Part shown: positions 26,313 to 35,408 of the stretch, piece after piece
How the letters are laid out: every line of letters begins with the position of its first letter
How positions within the stretch are numbered: position 1 is the first letter of the stretch
Source: Streptomyces mangrovi
Lineage (GTDB): Bacteria > Actinomycetota > Actinomycetes > Streptomycetales > Streptomycetaceae
Length of the DNA stretch: 64,000 bases
NCBI RefSeq assembly: GCF_900114215.1
Contig: NZ_FOSG01000005.1
Span: 310,001-374,000, forward strand
Reading direction: 5' to 3'
Translations under genes and position numbers: made by a program
The notes under the pieces: generated by a model
Told to the model about the DNA's origin: nothing
What the model saw: only the letters and a program-made list of their open reading frames with translations
Database searches by the model: none

Positions 26313-28274
26313 TCAGGCCCGGTCCGTGCCGCCCGCCGCGATGACGTACTGCTCGCGCACCTCCCGGTACCGCAGCAGTTCGGCGGCCACCGGTTCCAGC
26401 ACCCAGGCCTGGCCCCAGCCGGTCGCCAGCCGCCGCAGTCCGCGCTCCTCCTCCAGCCCGTACGCCCGCGCCGGCCCCCGTGCCGCGATCCGGCAGCACC
26501 CGGCCAGCAGCGGACCGCCCAGCGCGCCGCCCGTCAGCAGCGCCACCGGCAGCCAGACGCCGCCCCACCCGGGCCCTCCGGCGATCAGGTCCACCAGCAG
26601 GTACAGGCCGAGCAGTTGGACGGCCAGCATCAGCCACTGCGCGCAGGACACCACCGTCCACCAGCGCGGCCTCGGCGGCCGGACCTCGTCGCCGTCGTCC
26701 TCGGCCGAGGCGATCGCGTCCTCCAGCGCCTCCGGCAGCCCCAGCGCGCCGCGCCAGGCCGCGTCCCGCACCGAGCGTGCCCATGGCTGCGGCAGCCCGG
26801 CCGACGCCTCCTCGGCCAGCGCCCGGACCGCCTGCGCCAGTACGGGCCGGGCCACCGCGACCGTCTCCGGCACCCCGTCCCTGTCCCCTTCCCCTGTCCC
26901 GTTCCCGTCTCCGTTCCCGTCTGCGCCACCGGAGGCCGGTCCGGTACCGCGCCCGGCCGCCGGGGCGGCGGCCGTCTCCCCGCGCCCGCGCCGCGTCTCG
27001 TACCGGCGCAGCAGCCGCGCCCAGGGGGTGCCGCAGGCCTGCTCGGCGTGGCGCAGCCAGAGGCGCTCGGCCGTCTGCCCCGCCGCCCACGCGCCCACCG
27101 CGCAGGCCAGCCGGTCCTCGAACTCCTCGCGCGCCCGCTCGGTCAGCCCGGCCGGGCCCTGCGGGGTGTCGGCCATGTAGACCGGGCGGAGCCGGGCGAC
27201 CGCACCGTCCACGTCGGCCGACAGCCGCAGCGCGGCCGCCCGCCGCCCCGAGACCAACTCGCGCAGCGAGTCCCTCAGTTCGCCGACGCCCTGGCCCGTG
27301 AGCGCGGACAGGGCCAGTACGGTCGCGCCGGGCTCGCCGTGCTCGCCGAGGGCCATGCCGTCCTCGTCCAGCAGCCGCCGCAGGTCGTCCATGACGGTGT
27401 CGACGGCGTCGCCCGGCAGCCGGTCGACCTGGTTGAGCACTACGAACGTCACCTCGGCGTGGCCGGCCAGGGGCCGCAGATAGCGCTCGTGCAGCACCGC
27501 GTCCGCGTACTTCTCCGGGTCGGTCACCCAGACCACCGCGTCCACCAGCCGCAGCATCCGGTCGACCTGCTCGCGGTGGCCGGGGGCGGCGGAGTCGTGG
27601 TCGGGCAGGTCGATGAGGACCAGGCCGCACAGGGCCGGGTCGCGCGGCTGCACCCGGCGCCGGGCCCGGGGCGGCACCCCCATCCGCTCCAGCAGGCCGT
27701 CGGCGCCGCTGTCCCACTCGGTCTCCCAGACGCAGGCGACGGGCACCGAGGTGGTGGGGCGGCGCAGTCCGGTCTCGGAGAGCTGGACCCCGGCGAGCGT
27801 GTTGAACAGCATCGACTTGCCGCTGCCGGTGGCCCCGGCGACGGCGACGGTGGTGTAGGCCCGCGACAGCCTGCCGCGCGCGGTGACCTCGTCCAGGATC
27901 CGGCCCGCCTCGGCGAGCACCTCGCCGTCCAGCCGGGTGCGGGAGAGGCCGACCAGCTCCCGCAGCGCGCGCAGCCGTTCGCGCAGCGCCTCCTCCTCGG
28001 TCACGGCGCCCGGCGCGGCGCCCGGCGCGGCGTACACCCGTGTGCCGCCGGGGCGGCCGCCGCGGGCGCCGTCGAACGGCCCGGCGTCGAAGGGAGCGCC
28101 CTCGAACGGCCCGGTGTCGAAGGGGCCGGCGGGGAAGGGGCCGGCGGAGAACGCCGCTCCCCCGGCCTCCTCCCGCACGCCCCCGCCCCCGTCCGTACGG
28201 GCCCTGCGGGCGATCAGCCCGTCGTCCCAGATCCGGCCGCCGTCGGTGCGGACATCGGTGCCCACCGCGATCAC
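26313..28274 (-). CDS. dynB: Membrane-anchored dynamin-like GTPase
   Basis: This 653-residue protein has a disordered N-terminus with about six GPF repeats (residues 44-68). The GTPase domain has P-loop [11 protein letters not shown] (147-155), switch Thr in [17 protein letters not shown] (G3) and [10 protein letters not shown] (G4). A helical region follows, with two membrane segments at about 538-567 and 572-595 and a short C-terminal tail. The soluble partner GTPase is encoded just upstream with a 4-base overlap (GTGA). In Streptomyces two adjacent dynamin-like proteins, DynA and DynB, stabilise FtsZ rings at sporulation septa; the pair, the membrane helices and the ssb neighbour point to DynB. 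Confidence 0.75.
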   Translation of the reverse strand: MIAVGTDVRTDGGRIWDDGLIARRARTDGGGGVREEAGGAAFSAGPFPAGPFDTGPFEGAPFDAGPFDGARGGRPGGTRVYAAPGAAPGAVTEEEALRERLRALRELVGLSRTRLDGEVLAEAGRILDEVTARGRLSRAYTTVAVAGATGSGKSMLFNTLAGVQLSETGLRRPTTSVPVACVWETEWDSGADGLLERMGVPPRARRRVQPRDPALCGLVLIDLPDHDSAAPGHREQVDRMLRLVDAVVWVTDPEKYADAVLHERYLRPLAGHAEVTFVVLNQVDRLPGDAVDTVMDDLRRLLDEDGMALGEHGEPGATVLALSALTGQGVGELRDSLRELVSGRRAAALRLSADVDGAVARLRPVYMADTPQGPAGLTERAREEFEDRLACAVGAWAAGQTAERLWLRHAEQACGTPWARLLRRYETRRGRGETAAAPAAGRGTGPASGGADGNGDGNGTGEGDRDGVPETVAVARPVLAQAVRALAEEASAGLPQPWARSVRDAAWRGALGLPEALEDAIASAEDDGDEVRPPRPRWWTVVSCAQWLMLAVQLLGLYLLVDLIAGGPGWGGVWLPVALLTGGALGGPLLAGCCRIAARGPARAYGLEEERGLRRLATGWGQAWVLEPVAAELLRYREVREQYVIAAGGTDRA

Positions 28275-29908
28275 CTCTCCCTCTGCAGTACGGACAGTGC
28301 GGCGACCAGGGCCACCTGCTGGTCGGGGGTGGCGTCGAGGTCCCGCAGGGGCGCGAGCCGGTAGCCGCGCTCCCCCCGCAGCACGCGGTCCAGGCAGTCC
28401 TCCAACAGCCGCTCGCCGCGCTCGCGCAGCCGCGCCGCGACGACCGCGCCCAGGGCGCAGGCGAGCGCCTCGTCCGCGCCCCGCGCGCGCCGCCCGCCCA
28501 GCAGGGCGGTGGCGAGCAGGGCCGCGATCTCCTCGGCCGACAGCGGGCAGCCGCTCTCGGCCGCGCGCAGTTCCTCGTCGGCCACCTCCTCCAGGCAGCG
28601 CCGCCAGCGCCGCGCCAGGAGGTCGATCCGCTCGGCGACCAGTTCGTCGGCGCGGCCGCACTCGGGGGCGCCGGGTTCCTGGCGCCAGGCGTCGGCGGCC
28701 TGCTCGTCGGCGTCGCCGACGGCGCCGCGCAGCAGGGCGGACAGTCCGTCGGCGAAGGCGTCCAGGAGTTCGTCGCCGCCGCTGTCCCGGGGGAAGCCGC
28801 GCCAGCGGGCGAGGGCCTCGCCCGCCAGCAGCTCGCCGTCGGCGATCTGCCGCCGCACCCGCGCCCCGGCCCGCTCGTACGCGCCGTCGATGTGGCGCAT
28901 CAGCCGCAGTACGGCCGCGTGCTGGGCCGCCGCCGCGCCCGCCAGCCCCGAGACGCGCGAGCGCAGCGAGGCCAGGGCTCCGGTGGCCGTCCGGTCGGCG
29001 GCGACCACGCGGGCGGCGGGGTCCCCGGCGTGGTGGAGCAGCCACTCTCGCAGCCCGGCCACGGCCGTGGCGGGCAGCAGCCCGGAGCCGCCGCGCGCGG
29101 ATTCGGGCAGCTCGGGAACGGTGAAGCAGGGCACGTCGCCGAGGCCGGCCCGCGCCAGCAGGGCGGTGTACTGGCGGGAGAGCTCGTCGGCGACCTGGTG
29201 GGGCGCCCGGTCCAGCACGGTGGCCAGCGTCACGTCGTACTCGCGGGCGCTGCGCAGCAGGTGCCAGGGGATCGCGTCGGCGTAGCGGGAGGCGGTGGTG
29301 ACCAGGATCCACACGTCGGCGGCGCAGAACAGCTCGGCGGCCAGTTCGCGGTTGGCGGTCACCAGGGAGTCGATGTCGGGCGAGTCCAGCAGGGCCAGCC
29401 CCACGGGCACGGCCTCGGCCGTCTCGACGGCGAGCGCGGGCGGGGCGTCCGCGTCTCCGCCGTCCGCCGGGTGGTCGTCGTCGGGGAGGGCGGGCGGGGT
29501 GTCCTGCGCGGCCCGGCAGTCGTCCCGGCGCGGTGTCCAGACCCGTCTCAGCCGGGGCAGTACGCGGGGCCCGGCGAACCAGTGCTGGTCGGCGGGGTGG
29601 CAGACCAGCACGGGGGTGCGCGTGGTGGGCCGCAGCACTCCCGCGTCGCTGACCCGGCGCCCGACGAGCGAGTTGACCAGGGTGGACTTCCCGGCTCCGG
29701 TGGAGCCGCCGACGACGGCGAGCAGCGGCGCCTCGGGGGCGCGCAGCCGGGGCACCAGGTAGTCGTCGAGCTGGGCGAGCAGCTCGCTGCGGGAGCGGCG
29801 GGCGCGCTCGGCCCCGGGCAGCGGCAGCGGAAAGCGGGCTGCGGCGACGCGGTCACGCAGCGTGGTGAGCGCGTCGAGCAGTTCGGTCCTAGCTTCCAAG
29901 ATCGCCAC
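28271..29908 (-). CDS. dynA: Dynamin-like GTPase, soluble partner
   Basis: A 545-residue GTPase with P-loop [12 protein letters not shown] (66-76), the conserved [16 protein letters not shown] switch segment, LLDSPDIDS (G3), and a degenerate G4 (TVLDRAPHQ). The C-terminal half is helical, without a membrane segment. GTG at 29908 starts [14 protein letters not shown]; a longer reading to 30022 lacks support. It is the first gene of the dynA-dynB pair. Loss of the pair in Streptomyces impairs sporulation septation. Symbol assignment rests on neighbourhood and topology. Confidence 0.72.
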   Translation of the reverse strand: MAILEARTELLDALTTLRDRVAAARFPLPLPGAERARRSRSELLAQLDDYLVPRLRAPEAPLLAVVGGSTGAGKSTLVNSLVGRRVSDAGVLRPTTRTPVLVCHPADQHWFAGPRVLPRLRRVWTPRRDDCRAAQDTPPALPDDDHPADGGDADAPPALAVETAEAVPVGLALLDSPDIDSLVTANRELAAELFCAADVWILVTTASRYADAIPWHLLRSAREYDVTLATVLDRAPHQVADELSRQYTALLARAGLGDVPCFTVPELPESARGGSGLLPATAVAGLREWLLHHAGDPAARVVAADRTATGALASLRSRVSGLAGAAAAQHAAVLRLMRHIDGAYERAGARVRRQIADGELLAGEALARWRGFPRDSGGDELLDAFADGLSALLRGAVGDADEQAADAWRQEPGAPECGRADELVAERIDLLARRWRRCLEEVADEELRAAESGCPLSAEEIAALLATALLGGRRARGADEALACALGAVVAARLRERGERLLEDCLDRVLRGERGYRLAPLRDLDATPDQQVALVAALSVLQRER

Positions 29909-30210
29909 ATGCGCAGAATGCCCAATTTCGAATGGTTTTTGAAGTGCATTAGGGCTAGAACAGGGTGTTTTGACCCCTGTGGCCCGCGCCGCACCGGGGA
30001 GCGGAGGGCATAACGACTGCACAACACCCGCCCCACCGGGCGTTCAAACCGATGCATGATTCGTACTCGCCTGCGATTATCGGGACCGCTTCACTGAACC
30101 TCCACAGGGTGTCGCGGACGTGAAGCAACCGGGAGGAAGTGCCCGGGCCCCTATCCTTGTCGCGGCAAGGTCACCCGGGGGCGCTCCGCCGTCCGTCCGC
30201 GACCGCTCGA
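29909..30210 (-). other. Divergent promoter region of dynA and the tRNA gene
   Basis: The stretch near 29930-29990 is noticeably lower in GC (TTTTTGAAGTGCATTAG) and is the probable promoter zone for dynA. TATCCT at 30152-30157 may be the -10 box of the tRNA gene. No gene was found here. Confidence 0.4.
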
Positions 30211-30283
30211 GCCCCCGTAGCTCAGTGGATAGAGCAGGCGCCTTCTAAGCGCTTGGCCGCAGGTTCGAGTCCTGCCGGGGGCG
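30211..30283 (+). tRNA. tRNA-Arg (anticodon TCT)
   Basis: A 73-base cloverleaf. The acceptor stem GCCCCCG pairs with CGGGGGC; D-arm GCTC/GAGC; anticodon loop CTTCTAA with anticodon TCT; T-arm GCAGG-TTCGAGT-CCTGC; discriminator G. CCA is not encoded. It reads the rare AGA codon. No integrase gene or duplicated 3' end was seen nearby. Confidence 0.95.
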
Positions 30284-30441
30284 CTCACAGCCTTCCGCCG
30301 CCGTCCGGTCCGCCGGGCGGCGCGCGCGTCCCCACCCCCTCGTGCCGCACGCCGTGCCGCACCCGCCCGGCGAGGCCGCATAGCGGGACAAAGAGCCGTA
30401 TGGGTTGAGAGCTGGTTGAATATCGCACCATCCTTGTTCCC

Positions 30442-32364
30442 ATGAGCCTTGCCACCGCCTTTCCCGATGTATCCGGCATGCGCGACTACGCCCTCGACTG
30501 GGCTCTGGTCGACGTGGAGACCTCCGGTCTGGTGGCCCGCCGGGACCGGGTGCTGTCCGTCGCGGTGGTGACCCTCGGTCCGGACGGCGAGCAGACGGGG
30601 GAGTTCTCCACCCTGCTCGACCCCGGATGCGATCCCGGGCCGGTCCACGTACACGGGCTGACGGCCGGGCGGCTGCGCGGCGCCCCGGTCTTCGAGCAGG
30701 TCGCCGAGCGGATCGCCGCCATGCTGGAGGGCCGCGTCCTGGTCGCCCACAACGCACAGTTCGACTACGACTTCCTGGCCCACGAGTTCGCCCGGGTGCG
30801 CAGGTCCCTGCCGGTCTCGCGGCGGCTGTGCACCCTGGCGCTGAACCGGCGCGTGGACCCGCCGACCGAGGACCTGCGGCTGGGCACGCTGGCCGCGCAC
30901 TACGGAGTTCCGCGGCTGCGCGCCCATGACGCGCTGGACGACACCCGTGTGCTGGCCGGCGTACTGCGCGGCTCCCTGCGGGAGGCGGCCAGGCTCGGTC
31001 TGCCCCTGCCGCTCGTGCCCTGCCCGCCCCGGCAGGACCCGCGGTTCGCGCCGAAGCCCCCCAAGACCCCGTGCGCCTTCCGCAACCCCGGGCGGCTGTC
31101 GCCGGGCGGGAAGCTGGTGCAGGGCATGAAGGTCGCCCTCACCGGGGAGACCGCCGTCTCCCGCGCGGAGCTGACCGAGCGCGCCGTGGCCGCCGGACTG
31201 AACGTGGTGACCTCCGTCAGCCGGCACACCGGCGTCCTGGTCACCAACGCCCCGGCCTCGGGCTCGGCGAAGGCGCGGCGGGCCGTCGCCGAGGGCGTAC
31301 CCGTCGTCGACGAGCGCACCTTCCTGCGGATGCTGGACGACGTACGCCCGGGGACGCCGCACGGACAGCCGGCCGCCTCCGTTCCCGCCCCGGCCACCCC
31401 GGCCACCCCGGCCACCGCGCCGCCGGAGTCCGCGCCGGCCACGGCCGACGCACCGGACACGGCGTCCCCGGCCGACACGGCGTCCCCGGCGGACACAGCG
31501 GCCGAGCGGACCGCCGGCACCGCACCCGCCGCACCCCCGCGGCCGAAGCCGAAGCGGGCGAGCGGGCCGCTGGCGGGGCGGCGCGTACTCGCCCTGGGCG
31601 GCACCCACCCCCGGGCCGCCGCCGCCCGCACCCGGATCGTCGAACTGGGCGGAGCCGCGGCGATCAACCTGTCGGCCGGCGTCACCGACGTCGTCCTCCT
31701 GCCGGGCGGCGACGGCGACCGGCGCATGCGCCGGATCACCGCGCTGGAGATCCCCGTACACGGTGCCGACTGGCTCGACGCACCCACCGCCGCCGCCCCG
31801 GGCCCGGAGCGGGCCGACAGCCGGCAGACCCCGCGGGTGCTGCCGAGGGGAGGAGTCGTCGACCTGCCCGGGCAGGACGTGGGCGCCCTGTGGAGCGTCA
31901 CCGCGTCCTGGGCCCAGCAGACGGCCTGCGAGATCGATGTCGTGGCCTTCAGCGTCGACGAGGACGAACAGGTCTCCCGCGACGAGGACTTCGTCTTCTA
32001 CGGCGCGCCCGAGAACCCCGGTGGCACCGTGCGGCTCCTCTGCGACGGACCCACCGAGCAGACCGTCACCGTCGACACCGGCACGCTGCCGCCCGCGGTC
32101 CGCAAGGTGGTGGTCGCGGCGGCCGTCGACGGCGAACCGGCCTTCGGCGACGTCGGCGCCGTCCAGATCACCGTGGGCCCGGACGGCGGCACGGCGCCGC
32201 TGGCCCAGGCCGTCCTCGACGCCGCCACCACCGAGCGCACCATGATCCTGGCGGAGATCTACCGCCGCGGCCCCCTCTGGCGCCTGCGCGCCGTCGGCCA
32301 GGGCTACGACCACGGCCTGGCCGAACTCGCCCGCGGCTACGGGGTGGACGTCGCACACGAGTGA
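30442..32364 (+). CDS. DEDDh 3'-5' exonuclease fused to BRCT and TerD domains
   Basis: This 640-residue cytoplasmic protein has a DnaQ-like exonuclease at residues 15-180 (LVDVETSGL, VAHNAQFDYDFL, HDALDDTRV holding the DEDDh residues). A BRCT domain follows at about 228-300 (KLVQGMKVALTGETAVSRAEL ... VVTSVSRHTGVLVTN), then a Pro/Ala-rich linker with an SPADTA repeat. A second BRCT-like stretch lies at about 375-445 and a C-terminal TerD-like domain at about 455-640 (ALWSVTASWAQQTACEIDVVAFSVDED ... LAELARGYGVDVA). The fusion suggests DNA-damage or stress repair. ATG at 30442; no partner gene is adjacent. Confidence 0.9.
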   Translation: MSLATAFPDVSGMRDYALDWALVDVETSGLVARRDRVLSVAVVTLGPDGEQTGEFSTLLDPGCDPGPVHVHGLTAGRLRGAPVFEQVAERIAAMLEGRVLVAHNAQFDYDFLAHEFARVRRSLPVSRRLCTLALNRRVDPPTEDLRLGTLAAHYGVPRLRAHDALDDTRVLAGVLRGSLREAARLGLPLPLVPCPPRQDPRFAPKPPKTPCAFRNPGRLSPGGKLVQGMKVALTGETAVSRAELTERAVAAGLNVVTSVSRHTGVLVTNAPASGSAKARRAVAEGVPVVDERTFLRMLDDVRPGTPHGQPAASVPAPATPATPATAPPESAPATADAPDTASPADTASPADTAAERTAGTAPAAPPRPKPKRASGPLAGRRVLALGGTHPRAAAARTRIVELGGAAAINLSAGVTDVVLLPGGDGDRRMRRITALEIPVHGADWLDAPTAAAPGPERADSRQTPRVLPRGGVVDLPGQDVGALWSVTASWAQQTACEIDVVAFSVDEDEQVSRDEDFVFYGAPENPGGTVRLLCDGPTEQTVTVDTGTLPPAVRKVVVAAAVDGEPAFGDVGAVQITVGPDGGTAPLAQAVLDAATTERTMILAEIYRRGPLWRLRAVGQGYDHGLAELARGYGVDVAHE

Positions 32365-32395
32365 GCGCGTGCCGCCCCGCGCCCGTCCTCACCCT

Positions 32396-32830
32396 TCACA
32401 GGGCGATCTCCGCCCAGACCGTCTTGCCCGGCCCGCAGCGGTCGCGCACCCCCCAGCGGTCCGCGACCGCCTCGACCAGCAGCAGTCCCCTGCCACGCTC
32501 CTCCGAACCGGCTTCGGCACACACAAGGGGCAGGGGGCGCCCCGGGTGGGTGTCGGACACCTCGACGCGTAACACGCCTCCCCCGCCGTCGTACACGAGC
32601 ACCAACTCGAAGTCCCGCCCGGGGACGCGGCCGTGCAGTACGGCGTTGGCCGCCAGCTCGGCGACGGCGAGCGCGGCGGCGTCGAAGACGGCCGTGCCGC
32701 GCGGGATGCCCCAGACGGTGAACTGGTGCGCGGCGAGCAGCCGGGCCAGCCGCGCACCGCGCCGGGTAGCGGAGAAACGCTGGGCGAACGTACGTACGGT
32801 GACGGGCGGTTGGGGGTGCTGGACTGTCAT
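32396..32830 (-). CDS. ATP-binding protein, anti-sigma-factor kinase-like (HATPase)
   Basis: A 144-residue single-domain GHKL ATPase. The N box is AELAANAVLHG, the G1-like loop is VSDTHPG and the G2 box is ERGRGLLLVEAVADRWG. Such small proteins act as anti-sigma/anti-anti-sigma switches; in streptomycetes they are very numerous and often sit beside DUF5753/DUF397 pairs, as here. ATG at 32830. It is divergent from the HTH gene at 33012, sharing a 181-base promoter region. Confidence 0.85.
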   Translation of the reverse strand: MTVQHPQPPVTVRTFAQRFSATRRGARLARLLAAHQFTVWGIPRGTAVFDAAALAVAELAANAVLHGRVPGRDFELVLVYDGGGGVLRVEVSDTHPGRPLPLVCAEAGSEERGRGLLLVEAVADRWGVRDRCGPGKTVWAEIAL

Positions 32831-33011
32831 GGCGGCCAGCGTTCCGCCGCGAATCGCCTGCTCGGCAGGGCCGGAGCCAGTACAGATCCCGCTGTACCAG
32901 CGGAACCGGTGGACTGGGTCGGTCACGGGGCGTGACGATGACGAGTCTGTGACGTTGGGCAATGGGACGGGCACTTCTTGTTGCGGACGCGGGTACGGGG
33001 GGCGGTTTTCC

Positions 33012-33881
33012 ATGGCGGCGGACAACGACGGCGGAGCCGGGAACGGCGGAAACGGCGGTGGGAACGGCGGGCTGGAGCTGTCCGACAGCCTCAAGACCTT
33101 CGGGGCCGTACTGAAGGTCCTGCGGGAGGAAGCACGGCTGACGCAGGAGGAGTTCGCCCCGCGCGTCCGGTACTCCCCGCACTACGTCGCCAAGATCGAG
33201 CAGGGCAAGCGGTTCCCGCCCAGGGACCTCGTCGCACGCGCGGAGGATCCCCTCGGCCCCATCGCCGCCCGCGTCCTCGCGGCGGCCGCCCGCAGCCTGA
33301 CCCGGCGGGCGGGCCTCGCCTCGTGGTTCCACCAGTGGGCCGGTATCGAGGAGGAGGCGCTGTCGCTGTACACGTACGAGTCGAGCGTCATCCCTGGGCT
33401 GTTGCAGCCGGAACCCTACATCCGGGCGATCTTCGAGCGCCGCCTTCCACTCCTGACGGAGGACGTCTTCGAACGCCAGGTGGCGGCTCGTCTGGCCAGG
33501 CAGCAACTAATCGTGGAACGCCCGGACACGATGTTCTCCTTCGTGATCGAACAGGCGCTCCTGGAACGCCACTTCGGAGGTCCCGACACCACACGGACCC
33601 TTCTCGATCACCTTCTGGAACAGGGACGCCGCCGCAACGTGGAGATCCAGATCATGCCGCTGCGGCAGGAGGACCACTCGGGATTCGAGGGGCCGATGCG
33701 CCTGGCTGAGACGGCGGACAACCGATGGGTCGGATACGTCGAAGCGCACGACAGCAGTGCGCTGATCACCGACCCGAAAGCCGTCAGTGCCATGCTCCAG
33801 CGCTATGGCAAGATGCGCTCACAGGCTCTGAGCCACCAGGCCACCACGAGCCTGCTGGAGCAGATGCGAGGAGCGCTATGA
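33012..33881 (+). CDS. HTH (XRE) regulator with DUF5753 domain
   Basis: This 289-residue protein has a Gly/Asn-rich N-terminus, an XRE helix-turn-helix at about 28-75 (FGAVLKVLREEARLTQEEFAPRVRYSPHYVAKIEQGKRFPP) and a DUF5753 domain (about 110-285: YESSVIPGLLQPEPYIRAIF, ARLARQQLI, IQIMPLRQEDHSGFEGPM). This family is paired with DUF397 proteins across Streptomyces; BldB/WhiJ-type pairs affect development. The stop overlaps the DUF397 start (ATGA). ATG at 33012. Confidence 0.92.
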   Translation: MAADNDGGAGNGGNGGGNGGLELSDSLKTFGAVLKVLREEARLTQEEFAPRVRYSPHYVAKIEQGKRFPPRDLVARAEDPLGPIAARVLAAAARSLTRRAGLASWFHQWAGIEEEALSLYTYESSVIPGLLQPEPYIRAIFERRLPLLTEDVFERQVAARLARQQLIVERPDTMFSFVIEQALLERHFGGPDTTRTLLDHLLEQGRRRNVEIQIMPLRQEDHSGFEGPMRLAETADNRWVGYVEAHDSSALITDPKAVSAMLQRYGKMRSQALSHQATTSLLEQMRGAL

Positions 33882-34069
33882 GCACCACTGAACCGCACTG
33901 GTTCAAGAGCAGCTACAGCGGCGGCGGGGGCGGCGACTGCGTCGAGGTGGCGGTACAGCCTGCGACGGTCCTCGTCCGGGACTCCAAGGACACGCAGCGG
34001 CAGCCGCTGTCCGTGTCCCCTGCCGCCTGGTCGGCCTTCACCACCCACGCGGCGGGCTCACGTCCCTGA
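33878..34069 (+). CDS. DUF397 small protein
   Basis: This 63-residue protein begins with the family motif WFKSSYSGGGGGDCVEVA and continues VLVRDSKD, then SPAAWSAFTTH. DUF397 proteins are the small partners of DUF5753 HTH regulators, and the four-base overlap with the preceding gene makes translational coupling likely. A long palindromic terminator follows 7 bases after the stop. Confidence 0.92.
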   Translation: MSTTEPHWFKSSYSGGGGGDCVEVAVQPATVLVRDSKDTQRQPLSVSPAAWSAFTTHAAGSRP

Positions 34070-34075
34070 ACCCGT

Positions 34076-34123
34076 GAACGGTTGGTGGGGCGGCGCGTAT
34101 ACGCGCCGCCCCACCAACCGTTC
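34076..34123. terminator. Perfect 24-bp palindromic bidirectional terminator
   Basis: 34076-34099 is the exact reverse complement of 34100-34123, with no spacer. It sits between the DUF397 stop (34069) and the PglX relic stop (34128). The left arm and centre recur in imperfect form at 58172-58204 after a DUF397 relic. Confidence 0.88.
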
Positions 34124-34127
34124 GGGG

Positions 34128-34716
34128 CTACTCCCCGTCCGGCGCGGCCTTCCTGGCCGGCTTACGTCCGCGCTGCTTCCTCACCGGACGCCAGGCAGCC
34201 AACTCCTGCTCGCCCACCTGATTCCTGCGGAGCAGGTTCTCGTACTCCGCCTCCAGCTCGTCCGCTGGTACGTCGCCCCACTCGTCGTCGTACTCGCCGT
34301 GCCACTGCTTGGCCCACGGCATGACCTCACGCAGTCCGGCGAGCAGCGGAACGATCCGCTCAGTGCTCCAGTGCCGGGCCTCGGCCTCGGCCAGCCGTTC
34401 GCCGGGGCCGGCGATGAACGGCTCGTCGATCAGCCCGTTGTCCTCGCAGAACCGCACGAAGACGCACCCGAGCACCCAGGCGGCGGCCGACTGCCGCACC
34501 CGCTCGTCGCGCCACATCCCGTAAGGGGCCGCCGCGCGGCGCCTCCCTGGCCTTGCGGTACTCGCCCTCCAGGCGGGTGTGGAACTCCTCGGACCCGGCG
34601 CGTTCGCGCAGGTCGTCCTCCAGGGCGGTCACCTGCCGCTTCAGGTCCTTGAGCAGGGCTCCCCTGTCCACACCGGCGTCCACGCCGGTGTCCGCACCGG
34701 CCGTCGTCTCCGTCAC
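34128..34716 (-). pseudogene. pglX: BREX-2 methyltransferase PglX relic: N- and C-termini fused, core lost, frameshifted
   Basis: GTG at 34716, behind AAGGAAACGG, opens ALLKDLKRQVTALEDDLRER ... EYRKAREA, the usual PglX N-terminus. Near 34525 one extra T shifts the frame; the next frame continues MWRDERVRQSAAAWVLGCVFVRFCEDNGLIDEPFIAGPGERLA, still N-terminal PglX. After EARHWSTER the sequence jumps to IVPLLAGLREVMPW ... AWRPVRKQRGRK, which I recognise as the extreme C-terminus of BREX-2 PglX. About 195 codons remain of an expected 1,200 or so, and the whole adenine-methyltransferase core is missing. It cannot function. Recognition is from memory of the family. Confidence 0.75.
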
Positions 34717-34814
34717 AGTCCGTTTCCTTCTCGCTCCGCCGCGCCGTCCCCGCATGCCCTGCGGCTCGGCCCCAATCCTGCCAGCCGCCGCCCTTCGCCG
34801 AAGCCCCCGCATAC

Positions 34815-34848
34815 GGCGGAGGGGGCGCCGTACGGCGCCCCCTCCGCC
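34815..34848. terminator. Terminator of the lipoprotein operon
   Basis: A perfect 16-bp inverted repeat with a 2-base TA centre, 26 bases after the lipoprotein stop on the minus strand. It isolates the lipoprotein operon from the PglX relic. Confidence 0.85.
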
Positions 34849-34873
34849 ACCGCCCCGGCGGCACGCACCGCGG

Positions 34874-35404
34874 CTACTCCTCACAGCCCGTCTCCTCCAT
34901 GCCCACTGGCAGGTACGCCTCGGCGAAGCGTTCGAGCTCCTCACGCCAGCCGTCTGGCTCGGACACGTCGAAGCGCTCGACGGAGACGTCCAGGATGTAG
35001 TGGCCTTCCTTCCCCTGATACGTGCACGGGTTGACCGAGAGCGCCATGCCGTCAGAGACGACCGTGTCCGCGCCGAAGGACGCCTTCTTCGGGTTGACGA
35101 AACGACTGGGATTCTCCGCCGCGAACTTCATGGCGTCGATCTCCCCACCGTCCCGGTATTCGCGGATGCCCAGTTCCGTCCGCCCGTCGACGGACAACAG
35201 GCATCTCGTCATGTCGTCCCCGATGGGGGTCACCTCCGCCTCGAACTTCTCGCCCTCCGGCAGCAGCGGACGCAGAAGTCCGGGGTCGATCTTCCTGCCG
35301 CAGACCTCCTGCGGCACCGTGTAGCCCTCCGAGCCGCCGCACGCGGACAGGGACGCCACCAGAACGACTGCGGACAGCGCCGTCGTCCTCGGCCCGCGAT
35401 ACAT
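34874..35404 (-). CDS. Lipoprotein of a type VII-like gene cassette
   Basis: This 176-residue precursor starts with ATG at 35404. The signal peptide (MYRGPRTTALSAVVLVASLSAC) ends in lipobox LSAC, so the mature protein is lipid-anchored outside the cell. The mature part has four further cysteines (EVCGRK, TRCLLSV, VNPCTYQGK, ETGCEE), a likely pair of disulfides, and an alpha/beta layout without a recognised catalytic motif. It begins 4 bases after the stop of the large upstream protein and is probably part of the same operon. A decayed homologue lies at 58210-58366. Confidence 0.85.
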   Translation of the reverse strand: MYRGPRTTALSAVVLVASLSACGGSEGYTVPQEVCGRKIDPGLLRPLLPEGEKFEAEVTPIGDDMTRCLLSVDGRTELGIREYRDGGEIDAMKFAAENPSRFVNPKKASFGADTVVSDGMALSVNPCTYQGKEGHYILDVSVERFDVSEPDGWREELERFAEAYLPVGMEETGCEE

Positions 35405-35408
35405 TCCG

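Noticed and set aside
30211..30283. tRNA-Arg as the integration site of a mobile element
   Set aside because: No integrase, no duplicated tRNA 3' end and no excisionase were seen between the tRNA and the island; the exonuclease gene next to it looks like core genome.
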